A DNA stretch of 64,000 nucleotides, taken from contig NZ_LZHV01000073.1 of the NCBI RefSeq assembly GCF_001667275.1, forward strand, positions 46,738-110,737, written 5' to 3'. Of the stretch, positions 31,898 to 39,764 are shown one piece after another. Position numbers and translations under genes: made by a program. Under the pieces are notes generated by a model. That model ran no database searches and was not told where the DNA came from. It saw only the letters and a program-made list of their open reading frames with translations. Source of the DNA: Mycobacterium sp. ACS4054. GTDB taxonomy: Bacteria > Actinomycetota > Actinomycetes > Mycobacteriales > Mycobacteriaceae. Numbering within the stretch: the stretch's first letter is position 1; the number at the start of each line of letters is the position of its first letter.

Positions 31898-33202
31898 TCA
31901 CATCGCGAAGTAAACGAGCTCGCCGCCGATGACGGTGGCCGCCACCATGCCGGCGTCGAGCTCGGCCAGCGCCGTGTCCGGGGGCTCGCTCAGCACGCAG
32001 AGGTCCGCCGGCTCACCGACCGCGACCGTGCGCGGCTGGCCCGGCCGGTCCGGCCGGCCCAGGAACATCGTCAAAGCCGTTCGGGCGGAAACACATTCGT
32101 TCGCATTGAGCACGGCACCGCCGGGGGTGGTGCGGTGGACGGCGGCGCGCATGGCCGTCCAGGGGTCGCCGTGACCGAACGGCATGTCGGTGGAAAAAGC
32201 CACCGGCACCGCGGCTTTCGACAGGGAGGCGACCCGCCAAAGCGCAGGATGCTCGGCGGCGGGAACGTCCGCGAGGTAGTGATCGCCGCGCTCGGCCACG
32301 AAATTGGGCTGGGTCACCACGGTGACGCCGAGCTCGGCCAGGTCGGCCACGTTGTCGTCGGGCACCACGGCCGCGTGCTCGATGCGGTCCCGCGGATGGC
32401 CGCCGGCCGCCCGCAGTGCCGCGATGGTGACGACCAGTTGGGCGGCGGTCACGCAGTGCACGGCGACCGGCCGGTCCTCCCGGTGGTGCCCGGCGATCCA
32501 GTCCGCCAGGCCGTCCAGGTCGAGGCGGTCGTCGTGCAGGATCTTCTTGCCCGGGGACAGGAAGCTCGGCCGCGGCCGAAACTCGCCGCGCCGGTGCGCC
32601 ACCATCAGCGACACCATGTCATCGGCGTCGAGATCGGGGGTGGCGTCCGTGACGCCGGTGACACCGGTCGCGGTGATGCGCCGGCCGAGTTCGGCCAGGT
32701 CGCTTTCGCGCCGCTGCAAAAGGTCCGACCAGCCGTGGTCCGCGCTGCGCAGGCGCCCATCGGGATGGTCGGCCAGCCCGACGCGGCCCAACGCCTCAGA
32801 GTTGAGGATCCACAGCGCACCGCTGCGATGCTGGATGCGCACCGGGACGCGCCGAACCATCGCGTCGAGGGCGGCGCGGTCCAGGTCGCCGGCCACCGAT
32901 TCGTGGTAGCCGACGGCGCGGATCCACCCGTCGGGTCCCGGCGTGGCATTCGACAACAGTTGAGTCAGTTCGGTTTTGGTGCTGACCCCGGGCGGGCCGA
33001 CGAAGAACGAATCCAGCGCGGAGGCGGCCGAGCGCACGTGCACGTGGTGGTCGTGCAGGCCGGGCAGCACGAGTCCCCCGCCGGCGTAGAGCACGCCCTC
33101 GCCGTGCTCGGCCACCAGGGTCTCACCCATTTCGTCGATCCGCTCGCCGACCCTGATGTCGGTGGTCGTCCCGTCCATCAGGGTTGCGCGCCGAATCAGC
33201 AT
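31898..33202 (-). CDS. Amidohydrolase family protein (YtcJ-like)
   Basis: A 434-residue metal-dependent amidohydrolase with a TIM barrel and flanking beta sandwich. Metal ligands appear in LHDHHVHV (HxH), in KKILHD for the bridging lysine, in AVHCVT and IEHAAVV for the later histidines, and in FSTDMPFG for the Asp. These set the amidohydrolase-3 (YtcJ) type. Substrate unknown; related enzymes act on N-acyl or cyclic amides. It overlaps the CoA-transferase gene by 7 bp and is the last gene of a three-gene operon with the hotdog protein. I do not recall it at the M. tuberculosis locus. Confidence 0.75.
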   Translation of the reverse strand: MLIRRATLMDGTTTDIRVGERIDEMGETLVAEHGEGVLYAGGGLVLPGLHDHHVHVRSAASALDSFFVGPPGVSTKTELTQLLSNATPGPDGWIRAVGYHESVAGDLDRAALDAMVRRVPVRIQHRSGALWILNSEALGRVGLADHPDGRLRSADHGWSDLLQRRESDLAELGRRITATGVTGVTDATPDLDADDMVSLMVAHRRGEFRPRPSFLSPGKKILHDDRLDLDGLADWIAGHHREDRPVAVHCVTAAQLVVTIAALRAAGGHPRDRIEHAAVVPDDNVADLAELGVTVVTQPNFVAERGDHYLADVPAAEHPALWRVASLSKAAVPVAFSTDMPFGHGDPWTAMRAAVHRTTPGGAVLNANECVSARTALTMFLGRPDRPGQPRTVAVGEPADLCVLSEPPDTALAELDAGMVAATVIGGELVYFAM

Positions 33203-34389
33203 GGGCTACAGGCCCGTTCGGATATCAACCGGCGCACGGCGTCGTTGTCGGCACCCAGCCGAGCCGCCGGCCGGGCCGCCGGCGGGACCGGCGGGGGCGG
33301 CGCCGGCCCGTTCGCGACCGACGCTTGCGTGGGCACCGCCGCGTAGCCGGCGGCGACGGCGGCCATCGAGATCTCGATCAGTTCGCCGCCGCCGCGGCCC
33401 AGCGATTCGGCGACCGCCCGGGTGGCGTCCAGCCCCGTCAGCGGATCGGCGATGGCGTCGCCGCAGAACACCGGCCCGCCGGCGGCGGCGCCGACCAGCC
33501 CGCCGGCCACCGCGGCGTCGTCGCCGAACGCGGGTCGGCCGTCCTCTTCATGGCCGTTGATGCGCAACCAGATTCGCCCCGCCCGCGGCTCGATCTGGTC
33601 CGGCCCAAGCCCCCGCCGGGTCAGCGCCGCGGGGCGCGAGCCCTCGATCACGACGTCGGCCGCGGCGAGCAACGCGCGCAACTCGTCGGCCTGCGCATCG
33701 AAATCCAGGCAATACGAGAGCTTTTCACCGTTCATCCAGTCGAAGAACGCCGGGTTGCCCGCCCGGGTGCCGTCCGGGCGCGCCGGGCTCTCGACCTTGA
33801 CGACGGTCGCTCCGGCGCGCGCCAGCAGCTGTCCGCACAGCGGGCCCGCCCACATGGACGACAGGTCGGCGACCAGCAGGCCGCCGGCGTCGCGGGCCGG
33901 CCCACGGACGCCCGATGGTCGCATCCGCGGCGCCGCGGCCGCCGCTTCGCCCAGAGCCGCCGCGGGGATGTCGAGCAGGGCCGCGCGCTCGAGGATCGCC
34001 GAGCGCGGTTGCGTTGCGGCCCAGTGCCTCAGCGTCGGCCAGGGGTCATCGGGAACGTCATCGGTTTGCACCAGCGCGGGGACCAGCGCGGCGTCGTCGG
34101 GGCGTGACAACGTGATCGCGCACCAGCCGTCGGCGGCGACCAGCAATCGGGTGGCGCCGCCGGCGGACACCCGGCCGCCGCGGGTGAGGCCCAGCAATGC
34201 GGCCCGCCCGGCCAGCAGTCCGGCGGCGTCGACGGTGATGCCCAAGCGCCCGCCGGCGGCCGCGGCCACCCGCCCGGCGCGGGTCAGCACGCCGGCGCGG
34301 GAGAAGTCGGGCGGCCCGTCCGGCAGACCGGTCAGGTAGGCCAGCCCGCTACTGCCCCACATCGACGCGGCCGAGCTCACGCCCCCCAT
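33196..34389 (-). CDS. CoA-transferase family III protein with unusual domain order
   Basis: A 397-residue family III CoA-transferase. The canonical N-terminal signature (DLSSMWAGPLCGQLLARAGA, then VVKVESPARPDGTR) occurs at residues ~172-206 instead of near the start. The first ~165 residues (DGWCAITLSRPDD, ILERAALLDIPAAALGE) resemble what is usually the C-terminal half. The order of halves thus looks permuted. The start ATG 34389 has GAGGAGA upstream. It is between the Rv0216-like gene (17-bp gap) and the amidohydrolase (7-bp overlap). It presumably moves CoA between acids; substrates are unknown. Confidence 0.7.
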   Translation of the reverse strand: MGGVSSAASMWGSSGLAYLTGLPDGPPDFSRAGVLTRAGRVAAAAGGRLGITVDAAGLLAGRAALLGLTRGGRVSAGGATRLLVAADGWCAITLSRPDDAALVPALVQTDDVPDDPWPTLRHWAATQPRSAILERAALLDIPAAALGEAAAAAPRMRPSGVRGPARDAGGLLVADLSSMWAGPLCGQLLARAGATVVKVESPARPDGTRAGNPAFFDWMNGEKLSYCLDFDAQADELRALLAAADVVIEGSRPAALTRRGLGPDQIEPRAGRIWLRINGHEEDGRPAFGDDAAVAGGLVGAAAGGPVFCGDAIADPLTGLDATRAVAESLGRGGGELIEISMAAVAAGYAAVPTQASVANGPAPPPPVPPAARPAARLGADNDAVRRLISERACSPC

Positions 34390-34406
34390 TGTGCTCGCGG
34401 GTCTCC

Positions 34407-35408
34407 TCAGAACTGCAGCGCCCTGAATCGCCAGTCCAACACCGCGCGATCCGGTTCGCCGACGGCGTAGACGAGCGACCGCAGCCCGAGCACGCCCCCG
34501 TGGGCGGTCGGCTCGGCGGATTCGACGTGCAGCTCGCTGTACAACGTGTCGCCCTCGTGCACCGGGCCGGTGTGGTCGCAGGACTGCCAGCCCAGCACCG
34601 TCACCAGATTGGGAAGCAGCCTGCTCGCCTGCGCGAGGGCCAGCCCGATGGTATGGCCGCCGTACACCAGTCGACCGCCCGCGACGCGCGAATCATGATG
34701 TGTCGCGGCGATATTCAGGGTCAGCCGGGCGAGCTCGGGGGCGCCGCTGACGACGTCGCCGGTGCTGTGCAGCACCGCGCCGGCCAGACCGGGGTCGAAG
34801 TGCGGACCGGGCACCTTGTCGCGGAACGCCGCGCCGTCCCACGTCGCCGTCGGGTCGGCCGCGGGGCCGGGCGCGTCGGTGCCGATGGCGGACAGGTCGT
34901 CGGGCGGCGCGGCGTCGGCCGCGGGCCGCCAATCGGGGCTGGTGGGCAACATGCCGCATCGGTAGAAGTCGAGCACCAACCGGTCGTCCTGGTCGACGGT
35001 GGTCATCCGCAGCGCCGCCAGTCCGGTCGGCGCCCGGCCCGGCTTTGGCGAATTGGGTCGCAGCCCAACCACTTCCGTGCGGGTATGGATGGAATCGCCG
35101 ATCACCGGAAACCGGTGGAACACCAGCCCGCGATAGAACAGGTTGGCCTTGACCCGCTGGGTGGCCAGCGTCGACTGCCCGATCGCCACGTCGCACACCA
35201 GCGCCGGATGCGCCAGCGGGGCGGGCAGGCCGGTGACGGCCGCGCACAGGTTGGCGTCCAGCGCGAGCCGCAGCCGATCGCCCACGATCGCCTGGTGGGC
35301 GGCGGCCAATCCCGACGACAGCGTCGCCGCCGGCGCCCAGTCGAAGACCTGACCGACCGAAAGGTCGTCGAAGTAGGGCCCGCCCTCCCGTACACGCGCA
35401 TAGGTCAC
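34407..35408 (-). CDS. Double-hotdog MaoC-like protein (Rv0216-like)
   Basis: A 333-residue protein of two hotdog folds, matching the M. tuberculosis Rv0216 structure family, which resembles (R)-specific enoyl-CoA hydratases. The N-terminal part begins VREGGPYFDDLSVGQVFDW; the second hotdog starts near residue 195 and contains VYGGHTIGLALAQASRLLP. The start GTG 35408 is chosen because CATATT lies at exactly -12 to -7, giving a leaderless mRNA; the frame itself stays open far into the divergent fadE3 gene and is spurious there. It is the first gene of an operon with the CoA-transferase and amidohydrolase. Catalytic activity is not proven for the family. Confidence 0.8.
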   Translation of the reverse strand: MTYARVREGGPYFDDLSVGQVFDWAPAATLSSGLAAAHQAIVGDRLRLALDANLCAAVTGLPAPLAHPALVCDVAIGQSTLATQRVKANLFYRGLVFHRFPVIGDSIHTRTEVVGLRPNSPKPGRAPTGLAALRMTTVDQDDRLVLDFYRCGMLPTSPDWRPAADAAPPDDLSAIGTDAPGPAADPTATWDGAAFRDKVPGPHFDPGLAGAVLHSTGDVVSGAPELARLTLNIAATHHDSRVAGGRLVYGGHTIGLALAQASRLLPNLVTVLGWQSCDHTGPVHEGDTLYSELHVESAEPTAHGGVLGLRSLVYAVGEPDRAVLDWRFRALQF

Positions 35409-35411
35409 GGG

Positions 35412-35422
35412 GCCAATATGGC
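35412..35422. promoter_or_regulatory. Two-way -10 palindrome between Rv0216-like gene and fadE3
   Basis: GCCA-ATA-TGGC is an 11-bp palindrome. Read leftward it contains CATATT at -12 to -7 from GTG 35408. Read rightward it contains CAATAT at -13 to -8 from GTG 35427 of fadE3. It may serve as one shared, two-way -10 element. Confidence 0.45.
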
Positions 35423-36584
35423 ACATGTGAGAAGTGAGCTGAACGACGAAGAAGAGATGCTGGTCGCCACGGTGCGCGCGTTCATCGACCGCGACGTGAA
35501 GCCGACCGTCCGCGACGTCGAGCACGCCAATGCCTATCCCGAGGCGTGGATCGAGCAGATGAAGCGGATCGGCATTTTCGGCCTGGCCGTTCCCGAGGAA
35601 TACGGCGGGTCGCCGGTATCGATGCCGTGCTACGTGCGGGTCACCGAGGAGCTGGCCCGCGGCTGGATGAGCCTGGCCGGCGCGATGGGCGGGCACACCG
35701 TGGTGGCCAAGCTGCTGACGCTGTTCGGCACCGAGGAGCAGAAGCGGGCCCACCTGCCGGCGATGGCGACAGGCGAGCTGCGGGCCACCATGGCATTGAC
35801 GGAACCGGGCGGCGGTTCGGACCTGCAGAACATGACGACCACCGCTGTGCCCGACGGCCGCGGGGGCTTGCGGATCAACGGGTCCAAGACATGGATCAGC
35901 AACGCGCGGCGGTCGGGGCTGATCGCGTTGTTGTGCAAGACCGATCCGCATGCCACCCCGCGCCATCGCGGCATCTCGATCGTGCTCGTCCAGCACGGTC
36001 CCGGCCTGACGGTGTCGCGCGACCTGCCCAAGCTGGGCTACAAGGGTGTCGAATCCTGCGAGCTGTCCTTCGACGACTTCTGCGCGCCCGAGTCCGCGGT
36101 CCTGGGAGGCCAGCTGGGCGAAGGCTTTTCGCAAATGATGAAGGGCCTCGAGACCGGCCGCATCCAGGTGGCCGCCCGCGCCCTGGGCGTGGGTACGGCG
36201 GCGCTCGAGAACGCGCTCGCGTATGCGCAGCAACGGGAAAGCTTCGGGCGGCCCATCTGGAAGCATCAGTCGGTCGGCAACTACCTGGCCGACATGGCGA
36301 CCAAACTGACCGCAGCGCGGCAGCTCACCCGCTACGCCGCCGAGCGCTACGACAGCGGTGAACGCTGCGACATGGAGGCCGGCATGGCCAAACTCTTCGC
36401 CTCCGAAGTGGCGATGGAGATCGCGCTGAACGCGGTGCGGATTCACGGCGGGTACGGCTACTCATGCGAATACGACGTGGAACGGTACTTCCGCGACGCG
36501 CCCCTGATGATCGTCGGCGAAGGCACCAACGAGATTCAGCGCAACGTGATCGCCGGGCAACTGGTGGCGCGGGGCGGCATCTGA
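35418..36584 (+). CDS. fadE3: Acyl-CoA dehydrogenase FadE3
   Basis: A 388-residue acyl-CoA dehydrogenase. The N-terminal helical domain, the middle FAD-contacting segment (MALTEPGGGSDLQN) and the C-terminal helical domain are in order. The region RIHGGYGYSCEYDVERYFRD and the catalytic-type Glu in GEGTNEIQRN are conserved. Two starts are possible: ATG 35418 and GTG 35427; the latter fits a leaderless transcript from the two-way -10 element. A longer open frame upstream runs through the divergent gene and is spurious. It matches Rv0215c by position. Confidence 0.85.
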   Translation: MAHVRSELNDEEEMLVATVRAFIDRDVKPTVRDVEHANAYPEAWIEQMKRIGIFGLAVPEEYGGSPVSMPCYVRVTEELARGWMSLAGAMGGHTVVAKLLTLFGTEEQKRAHLPAMATGELRATMALTEPGGGSDLQNMTTTAVPDGRGGLRINGSKTWISNARRSGLIALLCKTDPHATPRHRGISIVLVQHGPGLTVSRDLPKLGYKGVESCELSFDDFCAPESAVLGGQLGEGFSQMMKGLETGRIQVAARALGVGTAALENALAYAQQRESFGRPIWKHQSVGNYLADMATKLTAARQLTRYAAERYDSGERCDMEAGMAKLFASEVAMEIALNAVRIHGGYGYSCEYDVERYFRDAPLMIVGEGTNEIQRNVIAGQLVARGGI

Positions 36585-36700
36585 GCGCAAGTCCGAATGT
36601 GCGGGCTTGACGACGAGGTGTGCTGTATCCTTGCCTGACTTATCCGCCAGCAAAGCGGCGGGCGGGTAAAAGCTACTGCGTCGAAAGAAAGTCGGCTGCC

Positions 36701-37144
36701 ATGAGTTATCCCCCAGGGCCGTACGAGGGCTCGCCGGAGTTTCAGGGTCAGCCGCCGGAATGGCAGGGCCAGCAGCCGGGTTGGCAGGGGCAGCAGCCGG
36801 GTTGGCAGGGCCAACAGCCGGGTTGGCAGGCGCCGCAACCGGGTTGGCCCGGCCAGGCCGAGCCGGACAACTACCTCGTCTGGGCCATCCTGTGCACCGT
36901 GCTGTGCTGCCTGCCGTTCGGCATCGTCTCGATCGTGTACTCCACCAAGGTGTCCGGGCTGTGGTCGCAGGGGCGGTACGCCGAGGCCCAGGCGGCGGCC
37001 GACAGCGCCAAGAAGTGGGCCATCATCGGCGCCATCGTCGGCGTGGTGTTCGCGGTGATCATGGTGATCCTGTATGTGGCGATCGGCGTGATCGCCGTCT
37101 CCAACCTGCCCTCGACCACGACCACCACGTATTCCGGCTTCTGA
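36701..37144 (+). CDS. CD225/dispanin-like membrane protein with Gln-Pro-Trp repeats
   Basis: A 147-residue membrane protein. The N-terminal half is Pro/Gln/Gly-rich, with three exact GQQPGWQ heptads and a degenerate one on each side. The second half carries the CD225/dispanin-type pair of helices: DNYLVWAILCTVLCCLPFGI, then a basic loop, then AIVGVVFAVIMVILYVA. Such proteins span the membrane with a cytoplasmic repeat-rich arm. A start at ATG 36701 fits the membrane domain; the ribosome site is weak. It stands between fadE3 and a convergent hydratase gene. Function unknown. Confidence 0.7.
   Translation: MSYPPGPYEGSPEFQGQPPEWQGQQPGWQGQQPGWQGQQPGWQAPQPGWPGQAEPDNYLVWAILCTVLCCLPFGIVSIVYSTKVSGLWSQGRYAEAQAAADSAKKWAIIGAIVGVVFAVIMVILYVAIGVIAVSNLPSTTTTTYSGF
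36746..36850 (+). repeat. Five 21-bp tandem repeats encoding heptads
   Basis: Five units of 21 bp (36746, 36767, 36788, 36809 and 36830) encode GQPPEWQ, three times GQQPGWQ, and APQPGWP. The three middle units are near-identical in DNA, so unit number may vary between strains. Confidence 0.75.
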
Positions 37145-37151
37145 CAACGCT

Positions 37152-38099
37152 TTAGGCGCAGATGGCGTCGACCAGGCCCCAGGCCAGCGCGGTCTGTGCG
37201 TCGATGGTGCGGCCGGACAGCACGAGATAGGCGGTGCGCCACCGGCCGATCCGGCGGGTGACGCTCAGCGTCCCGCCGGCGCCGGGGATCAGGCCAAGTT
37301 CCAGTTCGGGTAGCCCGAACACCGCGTCGTCCCGCGCGACGACCCGGCCGCAGAACGCCGCCATCTCCAGCCCGCTGCCCAGCACGCGGCCGTGCACCTC
37401 CGCCCTGCAGGCGCGGCCGAGCCGGGCGGTGAGCGCGTCGAGGGCCAGCGCGGGGCTGTGCCGGGTGCGGGCAAGGTGCGCGCTCGCCGGGTCGGCGAAG
37501 GTGCCGAATTCGGCGAGGTCCCCGCCGCTGCAAAACGACGGCCCGTTGCCGCTCAACACGATCCCTGTCACCGAGGGGTCCAGTTGCGCGACGGTCAGCG
37601 CCTCCAGCAGCGCGGCCCGCGTGTCGGTGGAGAAGGCGTTGTGGCGTTGCGGCCGGTTGAACGCGATGCGCAGCGTGTCGCCGTCGCGCTCCGCCCGCAC
37701 CGGATCGGCGCTGTGGGGCATTCCGGCCGGGCCGCGTTCGTCCAGCCAGCGCGCGAACTCGGGGCCCGCCTGCAAGGTCGAGTAGGCCAAGGATTCGGTC
37801 AGGACGGCGGGCAGCGTCGGGCCGGCGGGATCGATCGCGCGCAAGACGTCGTCGCACACGGTGCTGGCCCGCGGCCACCGGCCGCAGCGCTCGGTGAGCT
37901 CCGCCAGCGCTTCGGGCACCGAGTCGACGACGACCACCCGGCGGTCCGCGCAGTCACCCTCCTCGGTCAGCGTGAATGTCGCGTTCTGGAGCCAGAATTC
38001 GGGGGCGCCCGCGACTTGTCCGCCGGCGACGACCACCCCCGCGGGCATGACGTCGTCGGTCGGCGCCGGCTCCGTCAGGTCGACGATCCGCAGTGTCAC
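37152..38099 (-). CDS. Enoyl-CoA hydratase/isomerase with N-terminal extension
   Basis: A 315-residue crotonase-superfamily protein. The core begins only near residue 130 (RAERDGDTLRIAFNRPQRHN). It has the oxyanion region GNGPSFCSGGDLAEF and Glu residues in GSGLEMAAF and PELELGLIPGAGG. The first ~125 residues are an extra region of unknown fold. The start GTG 38099 overlaps the fadD4 stop by 4 bp (38096-38099), so the pair is coupled. It likely acts on the acyl-CoA made by FadD4. I do not remember it in the M. tuberculosis locus. Confidence 0.75.
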   Translation of the reverse strand: MTLRIVDLTEPAPTDDVMPAGVVVAGGQVAGAPEFWLQNATFTLTEEGDCADRRVVVVDSVPEALAELTERCGRWPRASTVCDDVLRAIDPAGPTLPAVLTESLAYSTLQAGPEFARWLDERGPAGMPHSADPVRAERDGDTLRIAFNRPQRHNAFSTDTRAALLEALTVAQLDPSVTGIVLSGNGPSFCSGGDLAEFGTFADPASAHLARTRHSPALALDALTARLGRACRAEVHGRVLGSGLEMAAFCGRVVARDDAVFGLPELELGLIPGAGGTLSVTRRIGRWRTAYLVLSGRTIDAQTALAWGLVDAICA

Positions 38100-39613
38100 A
38101 CCGAGTACTTCTCGATCAGCCCGTTCTTGTAGAGCTTGCCGGTGTCGGTCCGCGGGAGCTGCGCCTCGAACGCGATGGAGCGCGGACACTTGTAGTGCGC
38201 CAGGCGATCTCGTAGCCAGGACACCAGCTCGTCGGCAAACCGGTCCGTGGCGTCCGCGGGGTCGACGGTTTGCACGGCCGCCACGACCCGCTGCCCCATC
38301 TCGTCGTCGGGCACGCCGAATACCGCCGCGTCCAAGACCTTCGGGTGAGTCACCAAGAGGTTCTCGGCTTCCTGCGGATAGATGTTCACCCCGCCGGAGA
38401 TGATCATATGGTGGCGTCGGTCGGTCAGGTACAGGTAGCCCTCGTCGTCGAGGTAGCCGATGTCGCCGACGGTTGCCCACCCGTGCCTAGAGCGGGAGGC
38501 GGCGGTTTTCGTCGCGTCGTTGAGGTATTCGAACGACATTCCGCCCTCGAAGTAGATCTCGCCCGCCTGCCCCGGCGGCAGCTCGTCGCCGTTCTCGTCG
38601 AGGATGTGCACGGCGCCTGCCATGGGTTTGCCCACCGAGCCCGGATGCGCCAGCCAGTCCTCGGCCATGATCAGCGTCGACCCGTGGGCTTCGGAGGAGG
38701 CGTAGTACTCGTCGATAATCGGGCCCCACCAGTCCATCATCTGTTTCTTGATCTCGACCGGACACGGCGCCGCCGCGTGCATTACCCGCTGCAGGCTGGA
38801 CAGGTCGTACGAATGACGCACGGCCTCAGGCAGTTTCAACATGCGGGTGAACATCGCCGGGACGAACTGGCCGTGCGTGACCCGGTAGCGCTGGATGGCC
38901 TGCAGGCAGCCTTCGGGGTCGAACTTCTCCAGCACCACGGTCGTGATGCCGCCCGCCTGCGCGCTCATCGACCACACCGACGGCGCGGTGTGATACAGCG
39001 GCGCGGGGCTCAGGTAGATCGAGTCGGGCGTCATCCAGAAGCCGACGAGTGCGGACATCATGCCGGGCGCCTCCGCCGGCGGCACGTGCGGCAACTCGCG
39101 TTTGATGCCCTTGGGCCGGCCGGTGGTGCCCGACGAATACTGCAGCAGGTCGCCCTCGACCTCGTCGTCGATCGGGGTGTCCGGTTCGCCCGCAACGCAT
39201 TCGGGGTAGCGCCGCCAACCGTCGAGGTCGTCGTCAGCGATCAGCAGCAGTTCGGGCAGGCCGCCCGGCAAATGCTCGGCCAGGTTCTCACAGGTCTTGC
39301 GCAGCGCGGCCGACCCGATGATCGCCTTGGCGGCGCTGTTGTCGACGATGTAGGCGGCCTCGGCCGCCGTCAGGTGGGTGTTGATCGGCACGTAGTACAG
39401 GCCGCTGCGGCGCGCCGCCCACATGACCGCGTGGATGTGCTCGTTGTTCTCCATGAGGATCGCGACCGCGTCGCCCTCGGTGAGGCCGGCGCGCCGGAAG
39501 TAGTGCGCCAGCCGGTTGGCCCGCGCCTCCAGCTCGTCGAACGTGATGACCGTGCCGGACGGGTGAAGAATGATCGCGGGCTTGCCGGTCCCGAGATACT
39601 CACGAATCTGCAT
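38096..39613 (-). CDS. fadD4: Fatty-acid-CoA ligase FadD4
   Basis: A 505-residue ANL-superfamily ligase matching Rv0214 by position. The nucleotide loop is QYSSGTTGRPKGIK, the hinge is HHMIISGGVNIYPQEAEN and the C-terminal lysine motif is TDTGKLYKNG. It would make acyl-CoA with ATP. ATG 39613 has TACAGT at exactly -12 to -7, so the mRNA is probably leaderless. A CTTGAC-GGGT-GTCAAG palindrome lies 24-39 bp upstream of the start, near the expected -35 zone. It is divergent from the diguanylate cyclase gene. Confidence 0.85.
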   Translation of the reverse strand: MQIREYLGTGKPAIILHPSGTVITFDELEARANRLAHYFRRAGLTEGDAVAILMENNEHIHAVMWAARRSGLYYVPINTHLTAAEAAYIVDNSAAKAIIGSAALRKTCENLAEHLPGGLPELLLIADDDLDGWRRYPECVAGEPDTPIDDEVEGDLLQYSSGTTGRPKGIKRELPHVPPAEAPGMMSALVGFWMTPDSIYLSPAPLYHTAPSVWSMSAQAGGITTVVLEKFDPEGCLQAIQRYRVTHGQFVPAMFTRMLKLPEAVRHSYDLSSLQRVMHAAAPCPVEIKKQMMDWWGPIIDEYYASSEAHGSTLIMAEDWLAHPGSVGKPMAGAVHILDENGDELPPGQAGEIYFEGGMSFEYLNDATKTAASRSRHGWATVGDIGYLDDEGYLYLTDRRHHMIISGGVNIYPQEAENLLVTHPKVLDAAVFGVPDDEMGQRVVAAVQTVDPADATDRFADELVSWLRDRLAHYKCPRSIAFEAQLPRTDTGKLYKNGLIEKYSV

Positions 39614-39619
39614 GCGCAG

Positions 39620-39625
39620 ACTGTA
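39620..39625 (-). promoter_or_regulatory. -10 element TACAGT for leaderless fadD4
   Basis: On the minus strand TACAGT sits at exactly -12 to -7 from ATG 39613 and fits TAnnnT. The six bases between are CTGCGC, with no ribosome site. Confidence 0.5.
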
Positions 39626-39636
39626 CCGCCGAAAAA

Positions 39637-39652
39637 CTTGACGGGTGTCAAG
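39637..39652. promoter_or_regulatory. Operator candidate CTTGAC-GGGT-GTCAAG
   Basis: A perfect 16-bp inverted repeat between divergent fadD4 and the cyclase gene. It contains TTGAC on both strands, so it also carries -35-like sequence for either direction. Confidence 0.5.
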
Positions 39653-39725
39653 TGGTTGCTCGAATCCCGGTCACCGCCGGATTCCCACCCCCCGGGGCGT
39701 TTGCCGGTACGGTACATTGCCTCTA

Positions 39726-39744
39726 CGCCGGCGGTTTGCCGGCG
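39726..39744 (+). promoter_or_regulatory. Leader hairpin of the diguanylate cyclase mRNA
   Basis: CGCCGGC, the loop GGTTT and GCCGGCG form a perfect 7-bp stem. It ends 10 nt before the GGAGGT ribosome site (39755-39760), so it may affect translation if it is in the leader; the transcript start is not known. Confidence 0.4.
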
Positions 39745-39764
39745 CGACGGGTTCGGAGGTGCAC

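Noticed and set aside
34407..36446. Single minus-strand open frame of 679 codons
   Set aside because: Its first ~345 codons are antisense to fadE3, which has strong acyl-CoA dehydrogenase motifs. Only the part from GTG 35408 matches a real protein (Rv0216-like).
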